A stretch of 64,000 nt of DNA from SIG644 sp045613985. Lineage in GTDB: Bacteria > Bacillota > Clostridia > Oscillospirales > CAG-272. The translations under genes were made by a program, and so were the position numbers. The stretch is from positions 13,560 to 77,559 of the forward strand of contig JAZLCA010000054.1 of the NCBI GenBank assembly GCA_045613985.1. The letters run 5' to 3'. Shown piece after piece: positions 24,577-32,650 of the stretch (its first letter is position 1; each line of letters begins with the position of its first letter). The notes beneath the pieces are model-generated. The model ran no database searches. It worked only from the letters and a program-made list of their open reading frames with translations, and had not been told where the DNA came from.

Positions 24577-25416
24577 TCAGCATCCGCAACGATTGCGGTC
24601 ATTTTCCCGACCACCAGGATGACCATGCGGTGCACCGGGCGGACAAAACTCCCCTACGGGAAAGGCCATGCGGCGGAACATCGCGCAGGGATCATCGTCG
24701 CAAGACTGCACGCATTCCTTGTCGGGAACACAGTATTCCGTCGCCTGAATGAGATACTGTGCGGGACGAACGATGCGAACCACCGAGAAAATTCCCAGCG
24801 AAACCGTCAGATAACGTCCGCTATCCCGATCGGAAAGCGGTCCGCTGACGCGGTGGCAAACCGTCTCAGGAAGTTCGCAGCAGCAACAGCAACAACAGCA
24901 CTCCGTCTCCTTCTCACAAATACGGGTACCCAGTACGATGGGATCAACAACTTCCACCACCACGCCGGGAACGTTGCGGCTCTGTCCGCAGGGACCGGGC
25001 TCGGCACAGAAATCGGAAGCCTCGGGGTTACTCTTGAAAACGTTGACGCTGCTTTCGCTGCCATAAAGAACGACGTGCTTTTCCAGCACCGCCACACCGT
25101 CAAATTCCTGGCTTCTGCCACCGCCGATGCAAGCCTCAAAATCAAGCTTAACATAGAAACGAATATTGACGGAGTAAAAGCCGCGATTGAACTGCACGGG
25201 ATCGATATGGATGGACGTCCAGCAAATCACGGCACGTTTTACCCGGATATTCCCGGTGCGCTCCAAAATTTCGTTTCCAAAATCGGTCAGAAACACCCGA
25301 ACGTTTTCAAAGCAGTCACGGTCGCGGCAGCTGTCCAAAATGCGATTGGTCTCGATACAAACCATTTCACGTCCGCCTCCGGGAGAAGCGGTACACGGAT
25401 ATTTGTTTTCTGCCAT
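24577..25416 (-). CDS. Conserved clostridial cysteine-rich protein with eight consecutive Cys
   Basis: 279 residues, no signal peptide or membrane segment. The N-terminal half is a beta-rich domain (MVCIETNRILDSCRDRDCFENV, then RVKRAVICWTSIHIDPVQFNRG). At about residue 180 is a run of eight Cys (CEKE-TE-then Cys x8-ELPE). A beta segment (GRYLTVSLGIFSVVRIVRPAQYLI) and a tail rich in Cys, Pro, Gly and His end the protein (CVPDKECVQSCDDDPC). I recognise it only as a conserved Clostridia hypothetical. Cys-rich secreted-like composition without a signal, in a spore former, fits a spore coat protein, but that is inference. Start at 25416 has AAGGAGG eight bases upstream; a longer frame lacks one. 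Downstream of its own terminator-bounded unit. Confidence 0.75.
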   Translation of the reverse strand: MAENKYPCTASPGGGREMVCIETNRILDSCRDRDCFENVRVFLTDFGNEILERTGNIRVKRAVICWTSIHIDPVQFNRGFYSVNIRFYVKLDFEACIGGGRSQEFDGVAVLEKHVVLYGSESSVNVFKSNPEASDFCAEPGPCGQSRNVPGVVVEVVDPIVLGTRICEKETECCCCCCCCELPETVCHRVSGPLSDRDSGRYLTVSLGIFSVVRIVRPAQYLIQATEYCVPDKECVQSCDDDPCAMFRRMAFPVGEFCPPGAPHGHPGGRENDRNRCGC

Positions 25417-25533
25417 GGTAGGATCCTCCTTGATCATTTTTGAATGAAGTCCCTGCTTGCACGCATACGACTCCCTTCTCTACCATTCTATTCACCTCCG
25501 CTTTTTTTGACAAAATTTTATGACAGCATCAAG

Positions 25534-25560
25534 AAAGAGGGTGCCGTGCGCCCTCTTTTT
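25534..25560 (-). terminator. Terminator of the DUF6273 lipoprotein gene
   Basis: An 11-bp stem (25534-25544 with 25548-25558), one G-T pair, 3-base loop. On the minus strand it follows the stop at 25567 directly; the 3' arm ends in TTTCTT. Confidence 0.75.
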
Positions 25561-25566
25561 TGACAT

Positions 25567-26661
25567 TCATTTTATTTGCGGTGTATCAACGATCCCCCAT
25601 TCCTCCAATGTCGCAACGTCCACCCACATGGCAGGGCGGACGCCTTCTTTTTTGTATCCATTGCCGGAACCGCCGGCGCCCACGCCTCTACACACTATAT
25701 ATTTGGAGCCTCGGATCCAATAAGGATACGTAAAAACCGAACCGACATATCCTTCCTCGACACATCCCTGCGCTTCTGCGTAAGCAGTCGGCGTTCCTAC
25801 TCTGTCTTCCTTGCTGATAAAATATCCGCACTCTTGATAGGACAGGAGAAAAACATAGTCCTCACCCGAAACGTCGGTAAGACGTGTCAGGGAGATGGCC
25901 CGCTTTTCCTCCTCAGTAAAAGCGGTCGAATAAAACGTTTCATTCAGCCACAGACGTAACGTCCGCTCCCGCCACGGTACCAACTGCGTCGTATCGTGGA
26001 ACTGCTGATAATCCAATATGTGCTTACTGACAATCAGAAATTTGTCGTCCTCCTTGGCTAAGACGATCCATTCGATCGGCTCCGCCCCGTTGCTTTGATT
26101 GTTGTCCTGCTCGTATTCGCCCAGCGTTACCGTCGTCCCCGGCTCGAAATTGACCCACTTGGCATAGAAGTTCATGTTTCTGTCAAAGCCCCAGGAATCC
26201 CCACTGGAAGGTTGCCACTCCTGATTCCACATCCAACCGTAGAACTCATACCCTTCCTTTGTGGGAATGGGTAGATCGTACGGCTGCCCGTATTGCATCA
26301 TCAAAACGGTAGTCTCCTCACCGTTTTCGGGATGCAGATACAGTTGATATTGTATGGGCACCCAAACTGCCGTCAGCACCGTATCCTCGGTTACGACGTC
26401 CTTTTCAAAATTCCAAGGGCGCTCCTGTCCATTCTCCGTGATGCGCCATTCCACGAACTCATAGCCAACACGTTCAAGGAGTCGCGGCGCCTCCAGCAGA
26501 CCGTTCACAGGCACGACTTTTGTTGTGATATAGCCACGATAATTCCAATTAAGCTCAACGGTATAGGTCGGTTCCCTCTGCGCGGCCGCGCAAGCACATA
26601 AGCCAAAGACAAGCACCAAACAAATCACACTAAATAGCGCGCAATATCTTTTCTTTTCCAT
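25567..26661 (-). CDS. Lipoprotein with InlB-type repeats and DUF6273 domain
   Basis: 364 residues. Signal with lipobox CACAAAQ; two Listeria-Bacteroides (InlB) type repeats at about residues 32-90 and 100-170 (GYEFVEWRITENGQERPWNF and GYEFYGWMWNQEWQPSS); then a DUF6273 domain (PIEWIVLAKEDDKFLIVSKHILD to GVRPAMWVDVATLEEWG), which in related proteins ends a surface module. Exported, anchored. Function unknown. Ribosome site AAGGAG. Downstream of two other lipoprotein genes on the same strand. Confidence 0.88.
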   Translation of the reverse strand: MEKKRYCALFSVICLVLVFGLCACAAAQREPTYTVELNWNYRGYITTKVVPVNGLLEAPRLLERVGYEFVEWRITENGQERPWNFEKDVVTEDTVLTAVWVPIQYQLYLHPENGEETTVLMMQYGQPYDLPIPTKEGYEFYGWMWNQEWQPSSGDSWGFDRNMNFYAKWVNFEPGTTVTLGEYEQDNNQSNGAEPIEWIVLAKEDDKFLIVSKHILDYQQFHDTTQLVPWRERTLRLWLNETFYSTAFTEEEKRAISLTRLTDVSGEDYVFLLSYQECGYFISKEDRVGTPTAYAEAQGCVEEGYVGSVFTYPYWIRGSKYIVCRGVGAGGSGNGYKKEGVRPAMWVDVATLEEWGIVDTPQIK

Positions 26662-26703
26662 AATATCTCCTTACGAAAGGCAAATAGTCAATCCTTCTCT
26701 TTA

Positions 26704-27618
26704 TCAATCAAGAGGTACCGTCGACAATCCCGCCACCAGATCATCCCACTCTGCCTGATATTCCTCGGGAATCTGACGAATGTGGCTTATATATATACGA
26801 TCCGCCACGAGCATTTGCTCGAATAGCTGTTTTTCGCTCCAATTTCTCCAATCAGACGGCAGATTTTCATCTGTCACTTCCTCAGGAAAAATCACGCGCT
26901 CCAAAAGATTGGTTTCGGTGTTGGCAAACATTAAAATTTCCCGCTCGTCCTCCAATCGGAGCAAGTACGTATCAAATTTGATTTGCTCGATCTCCTCCGT
27001 TTGGGGGTTTTTCCAATCGTACTCAAATTCCCCCTCAAACGAGGCCTGCCGATGAATGCCCACCAAAGATGCAAAACTCGGAAAAGTTCCGTCGGCACAA
27101 TACGTCAAATACTCTTCCACCTGAGAATAGTTGGCAAATTCCCGTATCACTTCGAACGGTTCCTTCTCCTCACCCACACGATATTCCCTCTGATAGCAAC
27201 GGTAGACGTCATTATACGGACCAATAAAATACTCTTGTACACGCTCTCGCGCGCCCGCGCTTTCCGGGAGTTTGATGTTCATGACCATGATACAGCCGCG
27301 ATAAAACGTATACTTTACCGAATCAAAACTCATGTGAGAAGAAGAAAGACGAATTTCCAACGCCGCCGTCTGCGGCCGGATCAGAGAGCGTATATTCATT
27401 GGGTATACCTCCGTCGCGCAAGGGATATCCCATATCTCCTTCTCCCACCCCGGCAGCTCCATATCTTCCAACCACGGGGCTTCGTTCTCCGCGGGATCGT
27501 TACTTACCCCCGCCATACATCCCATCAGCGACACGCAGACGGACACGGCAAGCATCATCGCGCAACATTCTCTCATGCCGCGTCTCATACCTTTTTTCTT
27601 AGTCACCGATCTTGTCAT
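26704..27618 (-). CDS. Lipoprotein of unknown function
   Basis: About 304 residues. Hydrophobic signal and lipobox SLMGCMAG near residue 37. The rest has no domain I recognise; the middle contains a charged Tyr-rich region (YFIGPYNDVYRCYQREYRVG) and the C-terminus a helix (IRQIPEEYQAEWDDLVAGL). The start is uncertain: ATG at 27618 (12 bases after GGGAG) overlaps the upstream gene by 20 bases; a later ATG exists. Probably translationally coupled to the preceding lipoprotein. Confidence 0.75.
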   Translation of the reverse strand: MTRSVTKKKGMRRGMRECCAMMLAVSVCVSLMGCMAGVSNDPAENEAPWLEDMELPGWEKEIWDIPCATEVYPMNIRSLIRPQTAALEIRLSSSHMSFDSVKYTFYRGCIMVMNIKLPESAGARERVQEYFIGPYNDVYRCYQREYRVGEEKEPFEVIREFANYSQVEEYLTYCADGTFPSFASLVGIHRQASFEGEFEYDWKNPQTEEIEQIKFDTYLLRLEDEREILMFANTETNLLERVIFPEEVTDENLPSDWRNWSEKQLFEQMLVADRIYISHIRQIPEEYQAEWDDLVAGLSTVPLD

Positions 27619-28771
27619 TGGAAACCACATCTCCCTTCAGAAAATCCACGAACGTCCACGTTCCACCCTCCTGTACAAGATTTCCATAGCGTCTGATGGC
27701 ATCACTCTTTCCTTCCGTCCCTTGCACAAGACAGCCGACATACAGCTCTCCGTCGTACACCTTAAAGCCGTCAAGAACAACCGCCTCCCCGAGAGTTGAA
27801 AAATCGAATATCAGTTCCGTCTCACCGCCCTCAATCCGACAGCGGCTCAGTTTGGTTTTGTCTTGATTTCTGTAATAAACGTATTCGTGCGTTACCGTTA
27901 ACATATCGCCAAAATTCTGACATTTGGAAGCGATCATTCGTTCCGTTTGGGTAGAAATATCATACTCGTACACATCCACGGTGCCGGCATTCCCCGTTTT
28001 CTCCGAAATGTAACACTTGCCATAACGTATAGCGATTGCGTCCCCTGTCGTCAATCCCGTTTCCTGCAAAGACGAAAACTGCTCGTTCGTCAGATACAAC
28101 TGATTGCTTCCCTCAAGTATGACAAAAATCTGATCGTAGCGTATGATCACGTCGCTAAGTCCTTCAAATTGCGGCTGAATCTGCTCGGTTTTCCCGTCCG
28201 AAACGCAGTATCGAAACCAATCAAGCCCGCCCTCGCCGGCTCTTGCGAAGTAAACAAAATCGTTATGCACCTGTAAAAACCTCAATTCAGAGCCATTGCC
28301 CTGAAATACTCTTTGATATTCCATGGTGCTAAGAGAGAGCGCGTACAGATTTCCGTCTGTGCCCGGATCGATATACGGCTCTGTACGAGAAAAATATAGC
28401 GCATCGTCTGTTACCTGATATACCGCGTCGCTCAGACGGCCAAAGAGGCAGGCCGAGCATCTTCCGATGTCCCCATCACAAATAGAATCAAAACAGAAAA
28501 GGCTAGATACCTTTGAAGCCTTATTGACAAACGAGCATCCATTTCTCTGAAACATGACCATGCCGGGAAGATTGAGAAAACGGTCCTGCCCCATGCGATA
28601 GTGATTATCGTCGTCTTCACGAAAAATTCCGGTATCAATGGGAGTAACGTCAACGATCTCCTCCCGCTCCGTATCCTCTTCGAAGGGCATCTCCGGGTTG
28701 GCACAGCCAAGCAATCCTGCCGCCAACAGCAGGCACAACACTCCTTTGACATGTTTAAGGTATGAACGCAT
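27599..28771 (-). CDS. Lipoprotein with beta-propeller-like repeats
   Basis: About 390 residues. Signal and lipobox AGLLGCANP; then a region of repeated short units with paired strands ending in VYF, LYALS, VYYRN and GELYVGC, resembling a DUF5050/beta-propeller (residues about 90-385). A Cys pair cluster SICDGDIGRCSACL is present. The start at 28771 (GGAGG seven bases upstream) is preferred over an adjacent ATG at 28774. First of three consecutive lipoprotein genes on the minus strand, divergent from the two-component system. Confidence 0.78.
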   Translation of the reverse strand: MRSYLKHVKGVLCLLLAAGLLGCANPEMPFEEDTEREEIVDVTPIDTGIFREDDDNHYRMGQDRFLNLPGMVMFQRNGCSFVNKASKVSSLFCFDSICDGDIGRCSACLFGRLSDAVYQVTDDALYFSRTEPYIDPGTDGNLYALSLSTMEYQRVFQGNGSELRFLQVHNDFVYFARAGEGGLDWFRYCVSDGKTEQIQPQFEGLSDVIIRYDQIFVILEGSNQLYLTNEQFSSLQETGLTTGDAIAIRYGKCYISEKTGNAGTVDVYEYDISTQTERMIASKCQNFGDMLTVTHEYVYYRNQDKTKLSRCRIEGGETELIFDFSTLGEAVVLDGFKVYDGELYVGCLVQGTEGKSDAIRRYGNLVQEGGTWTFVDFLKGDVVSNDKIGD

Positions 28772-28888
28772 CATAACACCTCCGTTTTTATATTCCTTTA
28801 TTAAATGCAACAACAATCCACCCTGAAATATTACAGCTTTGGAAAAACTTTTTGACGTTTCCTCTCAAATTTTACCGGTCTTTCCGCC

Positions 28889-28917
28889 TTGCATTTTGCT
28901 CGTATTTCTGCTATACT
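28889..28917 (+). promoter_or_regulatory. Candidate basal promoter of the two-component operon
   Basis: TTGCAT (28889-28894) and TATACT (28912-28917), 17-base spacer. A second promoter-like set linked to the operator lies downstream at 28971-28999. Confidence 0.45.
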
Positions 28918-28970
28918 GAAGGGGAGAAAATATAAAACTTGTAAAATTTTGTTTTTTGCCCGTTTTCATT

Positions 28971-28999
28971 ACAACTCCATAACATTTCTGTTTTATAAT
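28971..28999 (+). promoter_or_regulatory. Operator-linked promoter of the response regulator
   Basis: ACAACTCCATAACA at 28971-28984, with a weaker second unit 11 bases on, lies 23 bases before TATAAT at 28994-28999. The same element and spacing occur before the secreted protein gene (31071-31121), pointing to one OmpR-type activator. Confidence 0.8.
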
Positions 29000-29031
29000 G
29001 GGTACATCAACATACAAGGAGCGTGAATACA

Positions 29032-29679
29032 TTGGCCAAAATTCTCATCGTTGAGGATGAATACCCGATCAACAACCTTATATCCAAGAACCTAACGTTG
29101 ACCGGACATGAATGTCTGTCTGCGTATGACGGCTTGAACGCCATTGATCTGATACAAAGCACACGATTAGATCTTGTAATTCTGGACGTCATGCTACCGG
29201 GGCTGTCAGGCTTTGATCTTATCAAGCTGATCGGTGACACTCCCGTCATTTTTGTAACAGCCAAAAGTGGGTTGGAGGATCGTCTGAAGGGACTGTCACT
29301 GGGAGCGGATGATTATATTGTCAAGCCCTTTGCCATGCAAGAACTTTTAGCTCGTGTCAGCATTGTGTTGCGCCGTACCAAACGGGAAGACAACGTTATC
29401 TCCTTTGACGGCTTGACCGTGGATATGGGCAGCCGTAAAGTATATCGCGGTAACGAAAAGATCAATCTGACCCCTAAGGAATACGCGTTGCTCGAGGTGC
29501 TGATCACCCATCGCAATCTTGCCCTGTCAAGAGAAAAACTCATCAGCATGGTCTGGACTTACGACTATGAGGGGGATACCCGAACCGTTGACGTCCACAT
29601 CCAACAGCTTCGTCAAAAATTAGGGCTAAAGGATCGGATCAAAACCATCTACAAAGTAGGTTACCGACTGGAATTGTAA
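29032..29679 (+). CDS. OmpR/PhoB family response regulator
   Basis: 215 residues. Receiver domain: acidic pocket EDE near residue 9-11, phosphoacceptor Asp in VILDVMLPGLSG (about residue 50), Lys in YIVKPFAMQELLARV. C-terminal winged helix (LTPKEYALLEVLITHRNLALSREKLISMVWTYDYEGDTRTVDVHIQQLRQKLG). A TTG start at 29032 is preferred (AAGGAG ten bases upstream, protein begins AKILIVEDE); a GTG at 29023 is only one base from the ribosome site. Probably binds the 11-bp repeats at its own promoter. Confidence 0.95.
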   Translation: MAKILIVEDEYPINNLISKNLTLTGHECLSAYDGLNAIDLIQSTRLDLVILDVMLPGLSGFDLIKLIGDTPVIFVTAKSGLEDRLKGLSLGADDYIVKPFAMQELLARVSIVLRRTKREDNVISFDGLTVDMGSRKVYRGNEKINLTPKEYALLEVLITHRNLALSREKLISMVWTYDYEGDTRTVDVHIQQLRQKLGLKDRIKTIYKVGYRLEL

Positions 29680-29699
29680 CGACGAAAAACATATAAATT

Positions 29700-31082
29700 A
29701 TGAGAAAAAAATTTTTTGAGAGAACGTACCTGACCACGCTGATCCTCTTTCTTGTATTCCTTAACGGAGCCGTATTGACCTTGACGCTGTACAGTCACGA
29801 GCGAAGAATAGATGCGGCGGAACAGATCTGTCTGGCGGAGCAATACACGCTCAGTCAAGCGTTCAAATCCGACTGGGATGGGAGAGGAAACGGAAGCGAT
29901 TATATTCTGCAGGTGGCTTACGGCGACTTTTACCGCAACAAAAGCATTCGTCTTTGCTTTTTGGATGCCGAAGGTAAAGTCACTCATTCCACTCTTCCCC
30001 AAGGTCTGCCTTCTCCCGAGCCGGGCATGATGCAATCCTTTAAGGGGGACGACGGAATACGTTATCTTTTGATCAGTGAGCGTATCTGCGATGGCAAATA
30101 CGTTTTAATTTATGCCAAAGATATCAGCGAATTGGACGAAGAATTTCGACAGCTGATCGTTCTGTTTGCCGGCGTTTCCTTGGCAGCATCCACCTTGCTT
30201 GCCATTCTGCTATATTTGCTGCTTCGACGCTTGAACACCCCGTTGGAAAAACTGCGCAAAACAACGGAAAGCCTTGCCAACGGAGATTTCAATGCTCGCG
30301 CAGATGAATCCGGAAACGATGAATTTTCAGCGCTTGCCAAGGATTTCAATCATATGGCCGACCAGTTGGATCTGCATATGCAAGAGCTTCAGCGCACGGC
30401 AGACGAAAAGCAAAGGATGCTGGATGACCTGGCGCACGAAATGCGTACTCCCTTGACTAGCATTCACGGATATGCCGAATATATCGGCGGTGCAAATATT
30501 TCGGAAGAAGAAAAAATAGACGCGGCACAATACATCATGAGCGAATCTATGCGTCTAAAAAACATCAGTGAGACGCTTTTGGACACTGCATTTGTGCGCG
30601 AAAACAAGATCATGCCGGCAACCATCGATACTAAATCAATGATGGCACGCACCCGCGAGCATTTTTTCGAGCGTGCATCTGCGAACGCTATCGAATTAAA
30701 GATTTGCTGTGAGCAGAATTTTGACATTTTCGGGGATGAGGTATTAATCGAACTGTTACTCTCCAATCTCACCGAAAATGCCCTCAAGGCCGCCCGCAAG
30801 GTCACCGACCGCCCTCGTGTTGTGGAATTGGGGGCCATTCAGCATAATGAGGATAAAATCCTATTTGTCCGTGACAACGGCATCGGCATGACGGAGGATC
30901 AACTGGCGCATATCACTGAGCCGTTTTATCGCACCGACCGTGCACGTTCGCGGGGAGAGGGCGGCACAGGATTGGGACTGTCGTTATGCGCCCGAATTGT
31001 CGAGGCGCACCATGCAAACTTGAAATTCCAATCGGTTCCGGGCAAAGGAACTACGGTTTTTGTAACTTTTACAACTCCATAA
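29700..31082 (+). CDS. Sensor histidine kinase
   Basis: 460 residues. N-terminal membrane helix (TTLILFLVFLNGAVLTLTLY), extracytoplasmic sensor of about 140 residues, second helix (LIVLFAGVSLAASTLLAILLYLLL), HAMP (LNTPLEKLRKTTESLANGDFNARA), dimerisation/phosphoacceptor H-box LDDLAHEMRTPLTSIHGYAEY (His about 245) and HATPase domain (N-box LTENALKAARK, G boxes RDNGIGMTED and GEGGTGLGLSL). Partner of the response regulator 20 bases upstream. No good ribosome site precedes the ATG, so translation may depend on coupling. Confidence 0.95.
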   Translation: MRKKFFERTYLTTLILFLVFLNGAVLTLTLYSHERRIDAAEQICLAEQYTLSQAFKSDWDGRGNGSDYILQVAYGDFYRNKSIRLCFLDAEGKVTHSTLPQGLPSPEPGMMQSFKGDDGIRYLLISERICDGKYVLIYAKDISELDEEFRQLIVLFAGVSLAASTLLAILLYLLLRRLNTPLEKLRKTTESLANGDFNARADESGNDEFSALAKDFNHMADQLDLHMQELQRTADEKQRMLDDLAHEMRTPLTSIHGYAEYIGGANISEEEKIDAAQYIMSESMRLKNISETLLDTAFVRENKIMPATIDTKSMMARTREHFFERASANAIELKICCEQNFDIFGDEVLIELLLSNLTENALKAARKVTDRPRVVELGAIQHNEDKILFVRDNGIGMTEDQLAHITEPFYRTDRARSRGEGGTGLGLSLCARIVEAHHANLKFQSVPGKGTTVFVTFTTP

Positions 31083-31121
31083 CAACTCTATGACAACTCC
31101 ATGATATTGTCATGGTATCAT
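31071..31121 (+). promoter_or_regulatory. Three-copy 11-bp direct-repeat operator and promoter
   Basis: ACAACTC occurs at 31071, 31082 and 31093, exactly 11 bases apart, with a weaker fourth unit at 31104. TATCAT at 31116-31121 is 23 bases after the third copy. This is the spacing of tandem OmpR/PhoB sites overlapping the -35. Confidence 0.85.
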
Positions 31122-31164
31122 AAGGCGCAACACTAAAAAAGTGTTAGCAGAAAGGAGAAATACC

Positions 31165-32577
31165 ATGAAAAAGAGAAATTCCCTTATTATCAAAGCCGCG
31201 TTGGCTTTGGTGCTGTCGCTGTGTGTCCTGTCCGGAAGTATGGTCTATATCTTTGCCAGCGACGTAGCCCCTCAGCCCGTCAGCAATGATGACGTTGCTC
31301 CCGACGTTCCCGCCGCGGAACAGCAGCTCGAGACTCCCACACCGGAAGCTCCAGAAACGCAAGAGCCCGTCACGCAGCCTTCTGAAGAGCAGAAGCCGGA
31401 CGAGACCCCCGATGAACCGAGTGAGCCGGCACAGCACCCTGTTGAAGAGAAGCCATCCGATATCGTCATCGACGACGGTAGCAAGCCCGTCTCTCAAGAG
31501 CAACTGGCAGCTAAGTTTGCCGAGTACACCCACGTAAGTGAGGAAAACGGAAAGAAGGTCGTCACCCTTTACACGGCCGATCAGATCGCAGCGATCAATG
31601 GCCGCCGTAACGCCGGTGAACAACTGCCCATGACCAACGACGAGGTTCTGTACCTCATCAACGATACCATCAAACTGTTTGAGATGTATGATATCGTCCG
31701 CATCGTTGATCTTTCCGGAACGCTTCATACCTATCGCGGCATTTCCTTCTACACCTCTCAAGAATATTACGATTCCTTCGGTATCATTACGCAGGAAACG
31801 AACGATTCTTTTGACCTGGAGGGCGACGTATACGAAACGATGATCTATCGTATCGAAGCATTGTGTACGTCGATGTGCCGTTACTCACCCGACAACAAGT
31901 ACATTGGAATGGTACTGTTTACCGATGTAAATACCGTCCATAATGTTTACACTTATCACTCTTGGGCATGGAGCTTGTATGCTTCCCTGCATCATGATCT
32001 CTACGCCGAACAAAAAGGTGAGCAGACCTTAGGTCAGTTGGCAAATCTACCCGGTGGTGCCTTTATTTTTGCTACCGAGCGCGTAGAATACATCAGTGAT
32101 CTGAGTAACTTCAACGAATGCGGCGTGGTCAAACTGTATTCCAACGATATCTTTGCTGACATTCGCGGCGAAAGCAAGTACGACTCTAACGCGGATGCCG
32201 TCGTCGTCATCGAGCTTTGGGATCAAAACACCGGCAAACTGATGGCCAGACTTCGTTTTGATTCTATCAACAACGCCGCAGAAATAGCTAAAATCTCCGA
32301 ATTGTGGCAGAGTGTTGTCAACAACGTCTACTCTATTCCTATCGAGACATATATGACCAAAACTAACTATCGCGTAGCTGTATACATGACAGGTATTCCC
32401 GGATTGTCGGGTTCCACAAAGGGTGATTCCTTCATGTATCGTCCCGATGGTAATCTCGATTACTGGTCCTTCTGCGAAGGAAACGTTGATTTCCTGGATT
32501 ACCCCATCCAGTTGGGCGGTTCTCAGGTAATCGCAGAGTATATCAATCAGTTGATCGCAGGCACGTACAACAAGTAA
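31165..32577 (+). CDS. Secreted protein of unknown function, two-component target
   Basis: 470 residues. N-terminal hydrophobic signal or anchor (IKAALALVLSLCVLSGSMVYIF), then about 65 residues rich in Pro, Glu and Thr (ETPTPEAPETQEPV), typical of a cell-wall-spanning linker, then a folded domain of about 350 residues with no family I can name (LIEMYDIVRIVDLSGTLHTYRGISF, AWSLYASLHHDLY). Ribosome site AAAGGAG and ATG at 31165. Sits directly behind the operator shared with the response regulator gene, so it is probably the main output of the two-component system. Confidence 0.8.
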   Translation: MKKRNSLIIKAALALVLSLCVLSGSMVYIFASDVAPQPVSNDDVAPDVPAAEQQLETPTPEAPETQEPVTQPSEEQKPDETPDEPSEPAQHPVEEKPSDIVIDDGSKPVSQEQLAAKFAEYTHVSEENGKKVVTLYTADQIAAINGRRNAGEQLPMTNDEVLYLINDTIKLFEMYDIVRIVDLSGTLHTYRGISFYTSQEYYDSFGIITQETNDSFDLEGDVYETMIYRIEALCTSMCRYSPDNKYIGMVLFTDVNTVHNVYTYHSWAWSLYASLHHDLYAEQKGEQTLGQLANLPGGAFIFATERVEYISDLSNFNECGVVKLYSNDIFADIRGESKYDSNADAVVVIELWDQNTGKLMARLRFDSINNAAEIAKISELWQSVVNNVYSIPIETYMTKTNYRVAVYMTGIPGLSGSTKGDSFMYRPDGNLDYWSFCEGNVDFLDYPIQLGGSQVIAEYINQLIAGTYNK

Positions 32578-32605
32578 TTTTCTTGGATTTCCTTTTACAA
32601 AAAAG

Positions 32606-32645
32606 CATCCCCCAAGTCAAGGCTTCAGCCCTGGCTTGGGGGATG
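32606..32645 (-). terminator. Bidirectional terminator between the secreted protein and polC genes
   Basis: An 11-bp outer stem (32606-32616 with 32635-32645) and a short inner stem. On the minus strand it is followed by CTTTTTTG, a good terminator for the polC operon; on plus by TTTCATT. Confidence 0.85.
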
Positions 32646-32650
32646 TTTCA

